Shown: in pieces, positions 6,687 through 13,836 of the stretch
Layout: each line of letters opens with the position of its first letter
Numbering within the stretch: position 1 is the first letter of the stretch
Assembly (NCBI GenBank): GCA_017444325.1
Contig: JAFSWV010000156.1
Coordinates: forward strand, 1-14,067
DNA from: a bacterium
GTDB lineage: Bacteria > Auribacterota > UBA3054
Reading direction: 5' to 3'
DNA length: 14,067 bases
Position numbers and translations under genes: made by a program
The notes under the pieces: model-generated
What the model was told of the DNA's origin: nothing
Database searches by the model: none
The model's input: the letters and a program-made list of their open reading frames with translations, nothing else

Positions 6687-8263
6687 TTCGCGTATTCGAC
6701 GACTCTGGTCTCCCTGACCACGCAGACTTTGATCTGGCCGGGGAACTGGACCTCGTCGGAGACTCGCTTGGCGATGTCCCTGGCGATGACCAGCATCTTG
6801 TTATCATCGATAGAGTCCGCGTCAACGATGACGCGCAGTTCCCTGCCTGCCTGCACGGCGAAGGCGTTCTGGACGCCCTCAATCTCGCCGGCGATCTTTT
6901 CCAATTGTTCGATGCGTCTAAGGTAAGTGTCGTAAGCCTCGCTGCGGGCGCCGGGCCTGGCCGCGGAGATCGCGTCAGCCGCGCTGCAAAGGACAGCCAT
7001 GCGGGACTTCGCTTCCGTTTCGTTGTGGTGCGCCGCGATCGCGTTGACGACCTTGTCGCACTCCTGGTAGTGGCGGGCCAATTCCGCGCCGATAGAGGCG
7101 TGCGGGCCCTCGACCTCGTGGTCAACGGCCTTGCCGATGTCGTGCAGTAGGCCGGCTCTCTTGGCGAGCGTCGGATCTTCTCTCATTTCGGTACTGAGGG
7201 CGCCCATGATCTTAGAGACCTCGATGGAGTGCGCCAGCAGATTCTGGCCGTAGCTCGTGCGGAATTTCAAACGGCCGACCAGCTTCACCAGTTCGGGATG
7301 CAGGCCGGAAATGCCAAGGTCTAAGCAGGCTTTCTGGCCGGCTTCCTCGATCTCCTGGTCGATCTCGCTTCTCACAGTGTTCAGGACTTCCTCGATCCTG
7401 GCCGGGTGGATGCGGCCGTCCGCGATCAGACGTTCCAAGGTGCGTTTGGCGATCTCTCTTCTGACCGGATCGAAGCCGGAGATGACGACCGCATTGGGCG
7501 TATCGTCGATCAGGATCTCCACGCCGGTCTCCTGCTCGAGGGCTCTGATGTTGCGGCCCTCGCGGCCGATGATGCGGCCCTTAAGGTCGTCGGAAGGAAG
7601 CGAGACGGAAGCGACCGTATTCTCGGCCACATATTCGGAAGCACAGCGCTGGATGGCTCTGGCGATGATGTCGCAGGCGACGGAATGGGCCTGCTCCTCG
7701 GCTTCCTGCTGACGGCGGCGGATAAGGTTCGCGGCGTCGTACTCGACTTCTCTTTCAAGCTTTTCCCTTAAGCTCTTGATGGCTTCTTCGCGGGAGAGGC
7801 CCGCCACGCGCTGCAGGGCGGCTTCCTCTTCCTGGATCAGTTTTTCTATTTTCTCTTTGCTGAGGTCTATCTGCTTGCGTTCAAAAACGAGCTTAGCCCT
7901 GTCGTTTTCCAAGGCCTGCTCTTTCTGCTCGATCTGGTCGGCGCGCTTGTCGCAGGCGGCTTTCTTCTGCTCGATCCTCTCCTCTTCTTTCTTCAGTTCG
8001 CGCCTGGTTTCCTTCGTGCTGTTCTCGAAGTCGAGGCGCATTTTATGCTCTTTGTCTTTCAGTTCCAGATCGCTTTCCCTTTTGAGCTGATGGGCCTCTC
8101 TTTTCGCCTTCTCGATCAGCCTTCTGGCCTCGTCTTTCACTTTGTTCTCCCTTGAGCGCTCCTTGGCTTTATGGATGGCGCTTAAGATGATCGCTCCGAG
8201 AACGAAGCCTACTACTGCCGCAGCCGCGATCAGAATTAACGTTTGCGTTGTCAGCTGTTCCAT
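6683..8263 (-). CDS. rny: Ribonuclease Y
   Basis: This is the membrane-anchored endoribonuclease that initiates mRNA decay in many bacteria. The 526 residues show the standard order: one N-terminal membrane helix (about 9-30), a long charged coiled coil (about 33-200), a KH RNA-binding domain with GRIIGREGRNIR at 229-240, and an HD metal-dependent hydrolase domain with AHSIEVS at 344-350 and LLHDIGKAVDHE at 372-383 (H374, D375 catalytic). Length and motifs are normal. The ATG at 8263 has AAGGA 7 nt upstream, and this element overlaps the stop codon of the cyclo-ligase gene, so the two are tightly linked. ymdB follows with a 4-nt overlap. Confidence 0.98.
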   Translation of the reverse strand: MEQLTTQTLILIAAAAVVGFVLGAIILSAIHKAKERSRENKVKDEARRLIEKAKREAHQLKRESDLELKDKEHKMRLDFENSTKETRRELKKEEERIEQKKAACDKRADQIEQKEQALENDRAKLVFERKQIDLSKEKIEKLIQEEEAALQRVAGLSREEAIKSLREKLEREVEYDAANLIRRRQQEAEEQAHSVACDIIARAIQRCASEYVAENTVASVSLPSDDLKGRIIGREGRNIRALEQETGVEILIDDTPNAVVISGFDPVRREIAKRTLERLIADGRIHPARIEEVLNTVRSEIDQEIEEAGQKACLDLGISGLHPELVKLVGRLKFRTSYGQNLLAHSIEVSKIMGALSTEMREDPTLAKRAGLLHDIGKAVDHEVEGPHASIGAELARHYQECDKVVNAIAAHHNETEAKSRMAVLCSAADAISAARPGARSEAYDTYLRRIEQLEKIAGEIEGVQNAFAVQAGRELRVIVDADSIDDNKMLVIARDIAKRVSDEVQFPGQIKVCVVRETRVVEYAK

Positions 8264-8273
8264 GTCTATGTCC

Positions 8274-8888
8274 TTATATATGTTGATTAATATAGATCTC
8301 CCCTGGCGATATTACTAGGTCCAGGGCCCTGTCCCACTCTTCAGTCGGGATCCTGTCCGCTATTTGGCAACTAAACGCCACGCCGGCTATCGTATCCCCG
8401 GCGCGCCGGAAAGCGCGGAGCCTTTCCAGCGTTCTGTCGTAATAGCCCCCGCCCTGGCCTAACCTTCGACACCCCCGGTCGAAGGCTACGCCGGGCAGAA
8501 GCCAGAGCGTATTGGAACATTCCTTTTCGGGATCCCAGAGAGGAAGATCCTCCCTTGGCTCCCTTATCCCGAAGGAACCTAAACTGAAATACTCTTCAGC
8601 AAGTCCCTTCACTTCCCTGAATATAAGATCTTTCCCCCTGACGACTGGAAGCACGAGCTTCTTTCCGTCAGCAAGAACTTTCTCATTCAATTCTGTCAGA
8701 TCAAGTTCAGAGCCCAGGGCCATGTAAGATACGATGACGCCTGCCTCTTTATAACCTGTGCTTTCAATGATCCTGCCGATCACGCGCCGCGTTTCAGAGC
8801 TTCTTTCTTCCTTCGTCAGCGCCTTTCTCTCTGCGCGCATTTTCGCGCGCAGCTCTCCTTTGAGAACGCCAGTTGGACAATCTTTCAT
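8274..8888 (-). CDS. ygfA: 5-formyltetrahydrofolate cyclo-ligase
   Basis: This enzyme uses ATP to convert 5-formyl-tetrahydrofolate to 5,10-methenyl-tetrahydrofolate, returning a storage form of folate to the active pool. The ATG at 8888 gives 204 residues. Family features are the basic N-terminal segment LKGELRAKMRAERKALTKEER, SYMALGSELDL, the central LPGVAFDRGCRRLGQGGGYYDRTLE signature and the C-terminal DRIPTEEWDRALDLVISP. Upstream in-frame starts, up to 9014, would sit deep inside rarA and add residues unlike the family. The ATG at 8840 is a shorter alternative. The chosen start overlaps the rarA 3' end by 95 nt and is preceded by AGAGAG. Linkage to 6S RNA is known for ygfA in Proteobacteria and is seen here with rarA in between. 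Confidence 0.93.
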   Translation of the reverse strand: MKDCPTGVLKGELRAKMRAERKALTKEERSSETRRVIGRIIESTGYKEAGVIVSYMALGSELDLTELNEKVLADGKKLVLPVVRGKDLIFREVKGLAEEYFSLGSFGIREPREDLPLWDPEKECSNTLWLLPGVAFDRGCRRLGQGGGYYDRTLERLRAFRRAGDTIAGVAFSCQIADRIPTEEWDRALDLVISPGEIYINQHI

Positions 8889-10221
8889 TGATTCTCTCTT
8901 CCGCGCCGAAACGGGTCGGCTTGTAGTAAAGTTTTTCAAGGGGCATGTATTCCTGGGCGGCGGAAAAATGTCCCTCGGCATTGTGACTGTATTCGTAGCC
9001 TTCCCCGTGGCCAAGCTCCTTGGCGCCCTTGTAATGGGAGTCCTTCAGGTGGTCCGGCACTTCCAGGGTTATGTTCTCGGCAACGTCCTTCCAGGCCGCC
9101 TCGAGCCCCATGTAAGCAGCGTTGCTCTTCGGGCAGCAGGCAAGGTAGGTGACGACGTGTCCGAGGTTGATCCTCACTTCCGGCATGCCGATCCTTTCGG
9201 CCGCCTGGTAAGCCGCCATCGCCAGAGGCAGCGCCAAATAATCCGCGCAGCCGATGTCCTCGCTCGCGAAGATGACCATGCGGCGCGCGATGAACCTCGG
9301 GTCCTCGCCGGCCTGCAGCATCTTGGCGAGCCAGTAGAGCGCGGCGTCCGGATCGCTTCCCCGCATCGATTTGATGAAGGCGGAAATGGTGTCGTAGTGG
9401 CCGTCGCCGTCTCTATCGTAGAGCAAAACTTTCTTCTGCAATGAGGCCTCGGCATCCTTGATGGTGACGTTCACTCTGCCCTTCCCGTCGGGCTTGGTGG
9501 TCGTAGCCGCCAATTCCAGGGCGTTCAGCGCGACACGGGCGTCGCCCTCGCAGCGCTGGGCCAGAAAAGCCAGCGCGTCGGGTTCGACCGTAAGGTCCAT
9601 CTTGCCTAGTCCCCTCTCCTCGTCATTCAAGGCTCTTTCCAAGACCGCCAGGATGTCCTCCTTTTCGAGCGGCTTGAACTGGAAGATGCGGGAGCGGGAG
9701 AGCAGCGCGTTGTTCAGCGCGAAATAAGGATTCTCGGTCGTCGCGCCGATAAGGATAAGCGTGCCGTTCTCAACATGCGGCAATAAAACATCCTGCTGCG
9801 CCTTGTTGAAACGGTGGATCTCGTCGAGGAAAAGCACCGCGCCAAGGCGCCCGGCCTTTCTCCTGGAGCGCGAGAAATCGACGACGTCCCTGACGTCCTT
9901 GACGCTGGAAGCGACGGCGGAAAGGCGGCAGAAAGGCCGCTTCGTCGTCAGAGCGATAACTTCCGCCAGAGTCGTCTTCCCGCAGCCCGGAGGGCCGAAG
10001 AAGATGGCGGAAGAGAGCTTGTCGGCAAGGATCGCGCGCTCAAGTAGAGAGCCTTCGTAGATGAGATGCTTCTGTCCGGCGATCTCAGATAGATCGCGGG
10101 GGCGCATACGGAAGGCTAAGGGAGCGTTGGCGGAATCGGCGTTCTCAACCAGATTGAGAGCGGGATCGCCGGGGATATCTCTTTGTTCCGCAAAGGAAAA
10201 AAGTTCAGGTTCGTCAGTCAT
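8794..10221 (-). CDS. rarA: Replication-associated recombination protein A (AAA+ ATPase, MgsA/WRNIP1 family)
   Basis: RarA is a clamp-loader-related AAA+ ATPase that acts at stalled replication forks. The 475 residues show the family opening PLAFRMRPRDLSEIAGQ at 34-50, Walker A GPPGCGKTT at 76-84, Walker B VLFLDEIHRFNK at 129-140, sensor 1 IGATTENP at 158-165 and the likely arginine-finger segment LLSRSR at 173-178. The conserved C-terminal part includes AFIKSMRGSDPDAALYWLA and HYKGAKELGHGEGYEY, with a basic tail after 450 that overlaps the cyclo-ligase gene. The ATG at 10221 has no Shine-Dalgarno sequence, but it is the only plausible start ahead of the conserved N-terminus. The gene begins about 40 nt after the 6S RNA and may be expressed by read-through from the 6S promoter. 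Confidence 0.97.
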   Translation of the reverse strand: MTDEPELFSFAEQRDIPGDPALNLVENADSANAPLAFRMRPRDLSEIAGQKHLIYEGSLLERAILADKLSSAIFFGPPGCGKTTLAEVIALTTKRPFCRLSAVASSVKDVRDVVDFSRSRRKAGRLGAVLFLDEIHRFNKAQQDVLLPHVENGTLILIGATTENPYFALNNALLSRSRIFQFKPLEKEDILAVLERALNDEERGLGKMDLTVEPDALAFLAQRCEGDARVALNALELAATTTKPDGKGRVNVTIKDAEASLQKKVLLYDRDGDGHYDTISAFIKSMRGSDPDAALYWLAKMLQAGEDPRFIARRMVIFASEDIGCADYLALPLAMAAYQAAERIGMPEVRINLGHVVTYLACCPKSNAAYMGLEAAWKDVAENITLEVPDHLKDSHYKGAKELGHGEGYEYSHNAEGHFSAAQEYMPLEKLYYKPTRFGAEERINERLSNWRSQRRAARENARREKGADEGRKKL

Positions 10222-10257
10222 TTATAAAAATTTCGGGGGACTGACCGGAACGAGTTG

Positions 10258-10447
10258 AAAAATGGGGCCCTGCTGGTGCCGTAGATACTTAATGGTCTAA
10301 ACTCAGAATTCTAAGAATAAGGCTTGCAAGATTTTAAGGCTTCCCGCTCGAAGACGGGCCTGCACAACCACCTTGTACTCGCCCCTTTACAATTGCGAAT
10401 GTCAGTTCAGGCTCTTTTTGGTATGTTAGCGAACACCGCAGGGTAAA
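10258..10447 (-). ncRNA. ssrS: 6S RNA
   Basis: 6S RNA is a long, mostly double-stranded RNA that mimics an open promoter and sequesters housekeeping RNA polymerase in stationary phase. On the minus strand a closing stem can be drawn: CCCTGCGGTG (10443-10434) pairs with CACCAGCAGGG (10278-10268), leaving one bulged A. The 5' arm continues as TTCGC, matching the TGTTCGC just inside the E. coli 6S 5' end. The apical part has a CCCG/CGGG hairpin followed directly by AAGCCTTAAAAT, strongly resembling the E. coli GAGAAGCCTTAAAACT segment after its apical hairpin. ATAC/GTAT pairing lies inside the closing stem. The span of about 190 nt is normal. The position shortly upstream of rarA and ygfA also fits. 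The exact ends are estimated; CCCCATTTTT after the stem may be the 3' end. Confidence 0.85.
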
Positions 10448-10538
10448 ACTCATTTCAAAATTCCAATTTCAATTTCATTCCGGCCCGAGGGCCATATATA
10501 TTCAAACTCTTTACGAGACTGCAAACATTATAGCAAAT
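10448..10538 (-). other. Leader between the hisN-like gene and 6S RNA
   Basis: This noncoding segment belongs to the 317-base protein-free interval 10222-10538. Apart from the promoter it holds an imperfect inverted repeat, GGCCC-N2-GGGCC (10482-10493), and an AT-rich tract with repeated GAAATT units (about 10453-10480). If transcription starts near 10520, this would be a 5' leader of about 70 nt removed during 6S maturation. I see no open reading frame with a ribosome-binding site and no T-tailed terminator hairpin here. Confidence 0.5.
10520..10535 (-). promoter_or_regulatory. Extended -10 promoter upstream of 6S RNA
   Basis: On the minus strand TTTGCTATAATG contains a perfect TATAAT (10532-10527) preceded by TGC, an extended -10 element. 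A weak -35 candidate, TTGGCT, lies 18 nt further upstream in the end of the phosphatase gene. The predicted start site is near 10520, about 75 nt ahead of the 6S closing stem. This would give a 6S precursor and could also supply transcripts for rarA and the genes behind it. Confidence 0.6.
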
Positions 10539-11300
10539 TCAATTCAATATAGCCAACGCCAGCTTGTGCAGGGTGGGGGGCCCAGCAAGGCAGGAATCTG
10601 CTCCCACCGGATCCTGGCCTTCCCAGCCCGTGATGACGCCGCCCGCTCCCCTGATGACGGGAATAAGCGGCAGGATGTCCCAGGGGTTCATCTCCGCGTC
10701 AGACATGACCGCCGTCAGGCCGCCCGCGATAAGGGCGTAGCCGTAGCAGTCGCCCCACATCCTGAAGATCTTGCCCTCATCAATGAGAGCGTCGAATTTA
10801 GGCCGGCTTTTCAGGCGGGCTATGTCGCATATGTCCGTCGTTAAGATAACAGCCTCCTTGAGGCTCTGGGCGTCCTTAACGCGCACCGGGACTCCGTTCA
10901 GCTCCGTCACAGTATTGTCGCCGAGGTAAACTTCGCCGCGCATCGGAAGGCCGATGGCGCCGAGGATCGGTTTGCCGTCCTTTAGGAGCGCGATGAGCGT
11001 GCCGAAAAGAGGAGAGCCAGAGACGAATGACTTCGTGCCGTCGATAGGATCCAAGACCCAGGTGTACTCCGCCTTTTCGCTCACGCCGAATTCCTCGCCC
11101 AGGATCGCGTGGCTCGGGAAATTTTTGGCGATCATTTCCCTCAGCATCATCTCAGCCTTGCGGTCTATTTCCGTCACCGGGCTCTTGTCCTTCTTCTCCT
11201 CGACGTGGTAGGCGCGGGAATTGAAGGCATCCCTGATGAATGGCATCACGACCTTCAGCATCGCCTTGACAAAATCTTTGTATTGGTCCAGTTCCGTCAT
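10539..11300 (-). CDS. hisN: Histidinol-phosphatase, inositol monophosphatase family (HisN-type)
   Basis: This is a lithium-sensitive-type Mg-dependent phosphomonoesterase of 253 residues. Family motifs are GEEFG at 68-72, WVLDPIDGTKSF at 81-92 (metal ligands D84 and D87) and NPWDI at 205-209 (D208). Several stretches favour the HisN histidinol-phosphatase branch over general inositol monophosphatases: DPIDGTKSFVSGSPLFGTLIAL, MWGDCYGYALIAGG and LIPVIRGAGGVITGWEG. Such enzymes dephosphorylate L-histidinol phosphate to histidinol in histidine synthesis. No other his gene is visible, so a broader phosphatase role (inositol-1-phosphate or nucleotide bisphosphates) remains possible. The ATG overlaps the pepA stop as ATGA. 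It is the last gene before the 6S RNA region. Confidence 0.88.
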   Translation of the reverse strand: MTELDQYKDFVKAMLKVVMPFIRDAFNSRAYHVEEKKDKSPVTEIDRKAEMMLREMIAKNFPSHAILGEEFGVSEKAEYTWVLDPIDGTKSFVSGSPLFGTLIALLKDGKPILGAIGLPMRGEVYLGDNTVTELNGVPVRVKDAQSLKEAVILTTDICDIARLKSRPKFDALIDEGKIFRMWGDCYGYALIAGGLTAVMSDAEMNPWDILPLIPVIRGAGGVITGWEGQDPVGADSCLAGPPTLHKLALAILN

Positions 11301-12751
11301 AGTATGACCTCTAAGAGTTCGATGAAGAGCCTGACGCCGTAGCCTGTCGCGCCCATAGGATTGTAGCCTTCCGTGGAGGGACGCATGCCCATGCCCGCGA
11401 TGTCAACGTGAGCCCAGGGAACAGAAGGCGCGAATTTCTTAAGGAAGAGCGCCGCGGTGGAAGAACCGGCCGGGCGTCCGCCGCCGTTCTTAATGTCGGC
11501 GACGTAGCTCTTCAAAAGTTTCTCGTAGCCTTTGTACATCGGCATCTGCCAGAGCCTTTCGCCGGTCTTTTCGCCGGCCGCCTTCAATGCGATGGAGAGC
11601 TTTTCGTCCTCGCAGAAAAGGCCCGCCGCCTCGTACCCTAAGCAGGTGATGATCGCGCCCGTCAAAGTCGCGATATCGACAACAGCTTTCGGCTTGAATT
11701 CGCCGGCTCTTAAAAGACCGTCCGCCAGGATCAGCCTGCCTTCCGCGTCAGTAGATATGATCTCGACTGAGACGCCGTTCTTGTATTCGATGACGTCGCC
11801 CGGCAAAAGCGCGTTGGGGCCCGGCATATTGTTGGTCGCGGGAACTAAGCCGACGACGTTCTGCTTCACTTTCAGCGCGGCCGCCGCGTAGAGCGTGCCG
11901 ATAACGCTTGCGCCGCCGTGCTTGTCCATGCGCATCGCTTCCATGCCGTTGCTTCCCTTGATCGAGATGCCGCCCGTGTCGAAGGTCAATCCCTTGCCGA
12001 CGAAGACGACCGGCGCTTCCTTTTTATTTTTGGCGCCCTGCCAGACGAGCTCGATGAAGCGGGCCGGCTGCGTGGAGCCTTTGTTGACAGCCAATAGTCC
12101 GGCCATATTTTTCTTCTTGATATCCGCCATCTCCAGCACGCTGACCTTCAGCCCGAAGTGCTTCAGGCTCTTGGCGACCTGGGAGAGACGCTCGGCGTTG
12201 ATGGTGGAGTGCGGAGCGTTCGCCAGTTCCCTGGCCAGGATCACGCCTTCGCAGATCGTCTGCGTTCTCTTCAAAAGCGGCTTCACTTCCTTCGGGTCTT
12301 CCGCCGTGATGAAGCAGATCTCCTCAAAGGGTGTTCTGATGCGGGGCGTGAAGTCCGCCTTGTATTCGTAGCCGCGCAGCAAAAAACCTTCCAGGGCGGC
12401 CGTCGTCGCTTCTTTTTCTATGATCTCGTCGCTCCGGAAAGGCAGGACGCGGAATTTCTTGACGTCCAGTTTCGCGAGAGAATCGCCGGCGGAGACCGCG
12501 GCTCTTCTTATGTCCTCAAGCTCCAAAGTTTCGACGCTGCCCAGACCGCAGAGCAGGAAGCGGCCAACTTCGCCTTCCGTGTAAACGGTCACAGTTTCCC
12601 CCGCTTCGCCTTTGAAATCCTCCCAGACTTTTTTGGTCAGGGGGAAAGTCTTCTTGGCTTCCGGCAAAAGTTCTTTGGTTAAAAACACGACCGCGGCTTC
12701 ATTGGGGGCGCCGTCTTTAGTTTTCAAACAAGTGATCTTTAATTCAGCCAT
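11297..12751 (-). CDS. pepA: Leucyl aminopeptidase, M17 family
   Basis: This is a cytosolic two-metal aminopeptidase that releases N-terminal residues from peptides. The 484-residue length is typical. The N-terminal macro-like domain occupies about 1-150 and the catalytic domain about 165-484. Key residues are present: VGKGLTFDTGGISIK at 251-265 (K253, D258, catalytic K265), D276, STDAEGRL at 333-340 (D335, E337 and catalytic R339). Two usual patterns differ slightly: the segment after D276 is KHGGAS rather than MGGAA/MCGAA, and the usual NTDAEGRL has Ser first. Neither removes a metal ligand. The ATG at 12751 has AAGGAG 8 nt upstream, the clearest ribosome-binding site in the window. It sits 20 nt behind the polyprenyl synthase and overlaps the phosphatase gene by 4 nt. 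Confidence 0.95.
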   Translation of the reverse strand: MAELKITCLKTKDGAPNEAAVVFLTKELLPEAKKTFPLTKKVWEDFKGEAGETVTVYTEGEVGRFLLCGLGSVETLELEDIRRAAVSAGDSLAKLDVKKFRVLPFRSDEIIEKEATTAALEGFLLRGYEYKADFTPRIRTPFEEICFITAEDPKEVKPLLKRTQTICEGVILARELANAPHSTINAERLSQVAKSLKHFGLKVSVLEMADIKKKNMAGLLAVNKGSTQPARFIELVWQGAKNKKEAPVVFVGKGLTFDTGGISIKGSNGMEAMRMDKHGGASVIGTLYAAAALKVKQNVVGLVPATNNMPGPNALLPGDVIEYKNGVSVEIISTDAEGRLILADGLLRAGEFKPKAVVDIATLTGAIITCLGYEAAGLFCEDEKLSIALKAAGEKTGERLWQMPMYKGYEKLLKSYVADIKNGGGRPAGSSTAALFLKKFAPSVPWAHVDIAGMGMRPSTEGYNPMGATGYGVRLFIELLEVIL

Positions 12752-12771
12752 AATTTTATCTCCTTAATTTT

Positions 12772-13836
12772 TTAGGCGGTCCTCTTGAGACTGAGCTCGA
12801 TGAGGGCTTCCAGTATTGTTTTACTTTTTCCTATCTTCGCGTCTTTCAGCGCGGCCTTGGCGTTCCTGGCCAAAGTTTCCGCGCAGGCGTTTATTTCATT
12901 CCTTATGCCTTTCGTTTCCAAAAGGCCTCTCACGTATTCCACTTCCTTCGCTCCGATATTGGGAGCGCCGAAGATCTTTTTCAGTTTCGCTTTCTCCTCT
13001 TTCGTCGCGGAGGCGAACAGCTTTTGCGTAAAGAGCGTTTTCTTGTTCTCCCTGATGTCGGAGCCAATCGGCTTGCCGAGCTTTTCCGCGCTGCCGAAAA
13101 GGCCAAGCTCGTCGTCCTTGACTTGGAACAGCACGCCCAAGTTCAGGGCGTAATCGCTAAGCGCGGACAAGAGTTTAGGAGAAGCGTTGCCAAGCATGGC
13201 GCCCGTAATGAGCGGCACAATGAAAGTGTAGCCCGCCGTTTTCCCTTCGTAGAGCGCGACGATGCGCTTCTCGTCCGGCATAGCGGCAGCGCCGGAGAGA
13301 TAAGTGTCCTCCATCTCGGCGGCGCCCACCTTGGCGAACTCTCGGCCCCAATAGACCGTAACATTGCTTTTCTTTTTAGGCGCGCACTTCGTTTCGTTAA
13401 GCAGAGCGAACGTCAGCATCAAAGCGATGTCGCCCAAGCAAATGGCCAGCGCTTCCCCGGTCTTTTCGGCGTTGGCAAATTTAGCCTTTTTCAGTTCCTC
13501 TCTGAAGGCGCAGTGCGCGGAAGGCTTGCCTCTTCTGACATCGTCCTCGTCGATGATGTCGTCGTGCATAAGGATGCCGGACTGGAAAAGCTCGATGGCC
13601 GCGGCCGCCGGGTACAGGCCCTCAATGTCGGCTCCGGCCGCCTCCGCGCCCAAAAGCACCAGGTTTCCCCTCAGGCACTTTCCGCCTTTGGTGTAGGCAA
13701 TAAGCCTTTCCGGAAGGTCGTCCGTCCAGGGAAGCTTGAGCAGCGCCCTGACGTCCTTCCTCAGAAGGAACTCTTCCAGCGTTTCTATGATGCGTTCTTT
13801 CCTTGCGGCAAAGAGCGACTTCAGATCATTTTTCAT
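12772..13836 (-). CDS. Polyprenyl diphosphate synthase (trans-isoprenyl synthase family)
   Basis: This enzyme condenses isopentenyl diphosphate onto allylic diphosphates to build prenyl chains. The 354 residues carry the first Asp-rich motif, MHDDIIDEDDVRRG at 90-103, and the second, FQVKDDELGLFG at 237-248, followed by IGSDIRENKKT at 257-267. GGKCLRG at 51-57 corresponds to the conserved GGKxxRP diphosphate-binding segment. The Asp-rich motif is DDIID with two residues between the acidic pairs, the usual bacterial/long-chain spacing. Product length cannot be read reliably; a C15-C20 or longer product is possible. It overlaps the end of the PBP2-like gene by 11 nt and has no strong Shine-Dalgarno sequence, suggesting translational coupling. 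The adjacency fits supply of undecaprenyl or quinone precursors to wall and membrane synthesis. Confidence 0.92.
   Translation of the reverse strand: MKNDLKSLFAARKERIIETLEEFLLRKDVRALLKLPWTDDLPERLIAYTKGGKCLRGNLVLLGAEAAGADIEGLYPAAAAIELFQSGILMHDDIIDEDDVRRGKPSAHCAFREELKKAKFANAEKTGEALAICLGDIALMLTFALLNETKCAPKKKSNVTVYWGREFAKVGAAEMEDTYLSGAAAMPDEKRIVALYEGKTAGYTFIVPLITGAMLGNASPKLLSALSDYALNLGVLFQVKDDELGLFGSAEKLGKPIGSDIRENKKTLFTQKLFASATKEEKAKLKKIFGAPNIGAKEVEYVRGLLETKGIRNEINACAETLARNAKAALKDAKIGKSKTILEALIELSLKRTA

Noticed and set aside
10222..10447. tmRNA or SRP RNA as the identity of the intergenic RNA
   Set aside because: There is no tRNA-like ends or tag peptide frame, and no SRP GGAAG/GCAG loop signature. 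The pairing and the AAGCCTTAAAA segment fit 6S RNA instead.
10482..10493. GGCCC-GGGCC inverted repeat as an intrinsic terminator for the phosphatase operon
   Set aside because: The loop would be only 2-4 nt and no T run follows on the minus strand; the sequence after it is mixed A, T and G.
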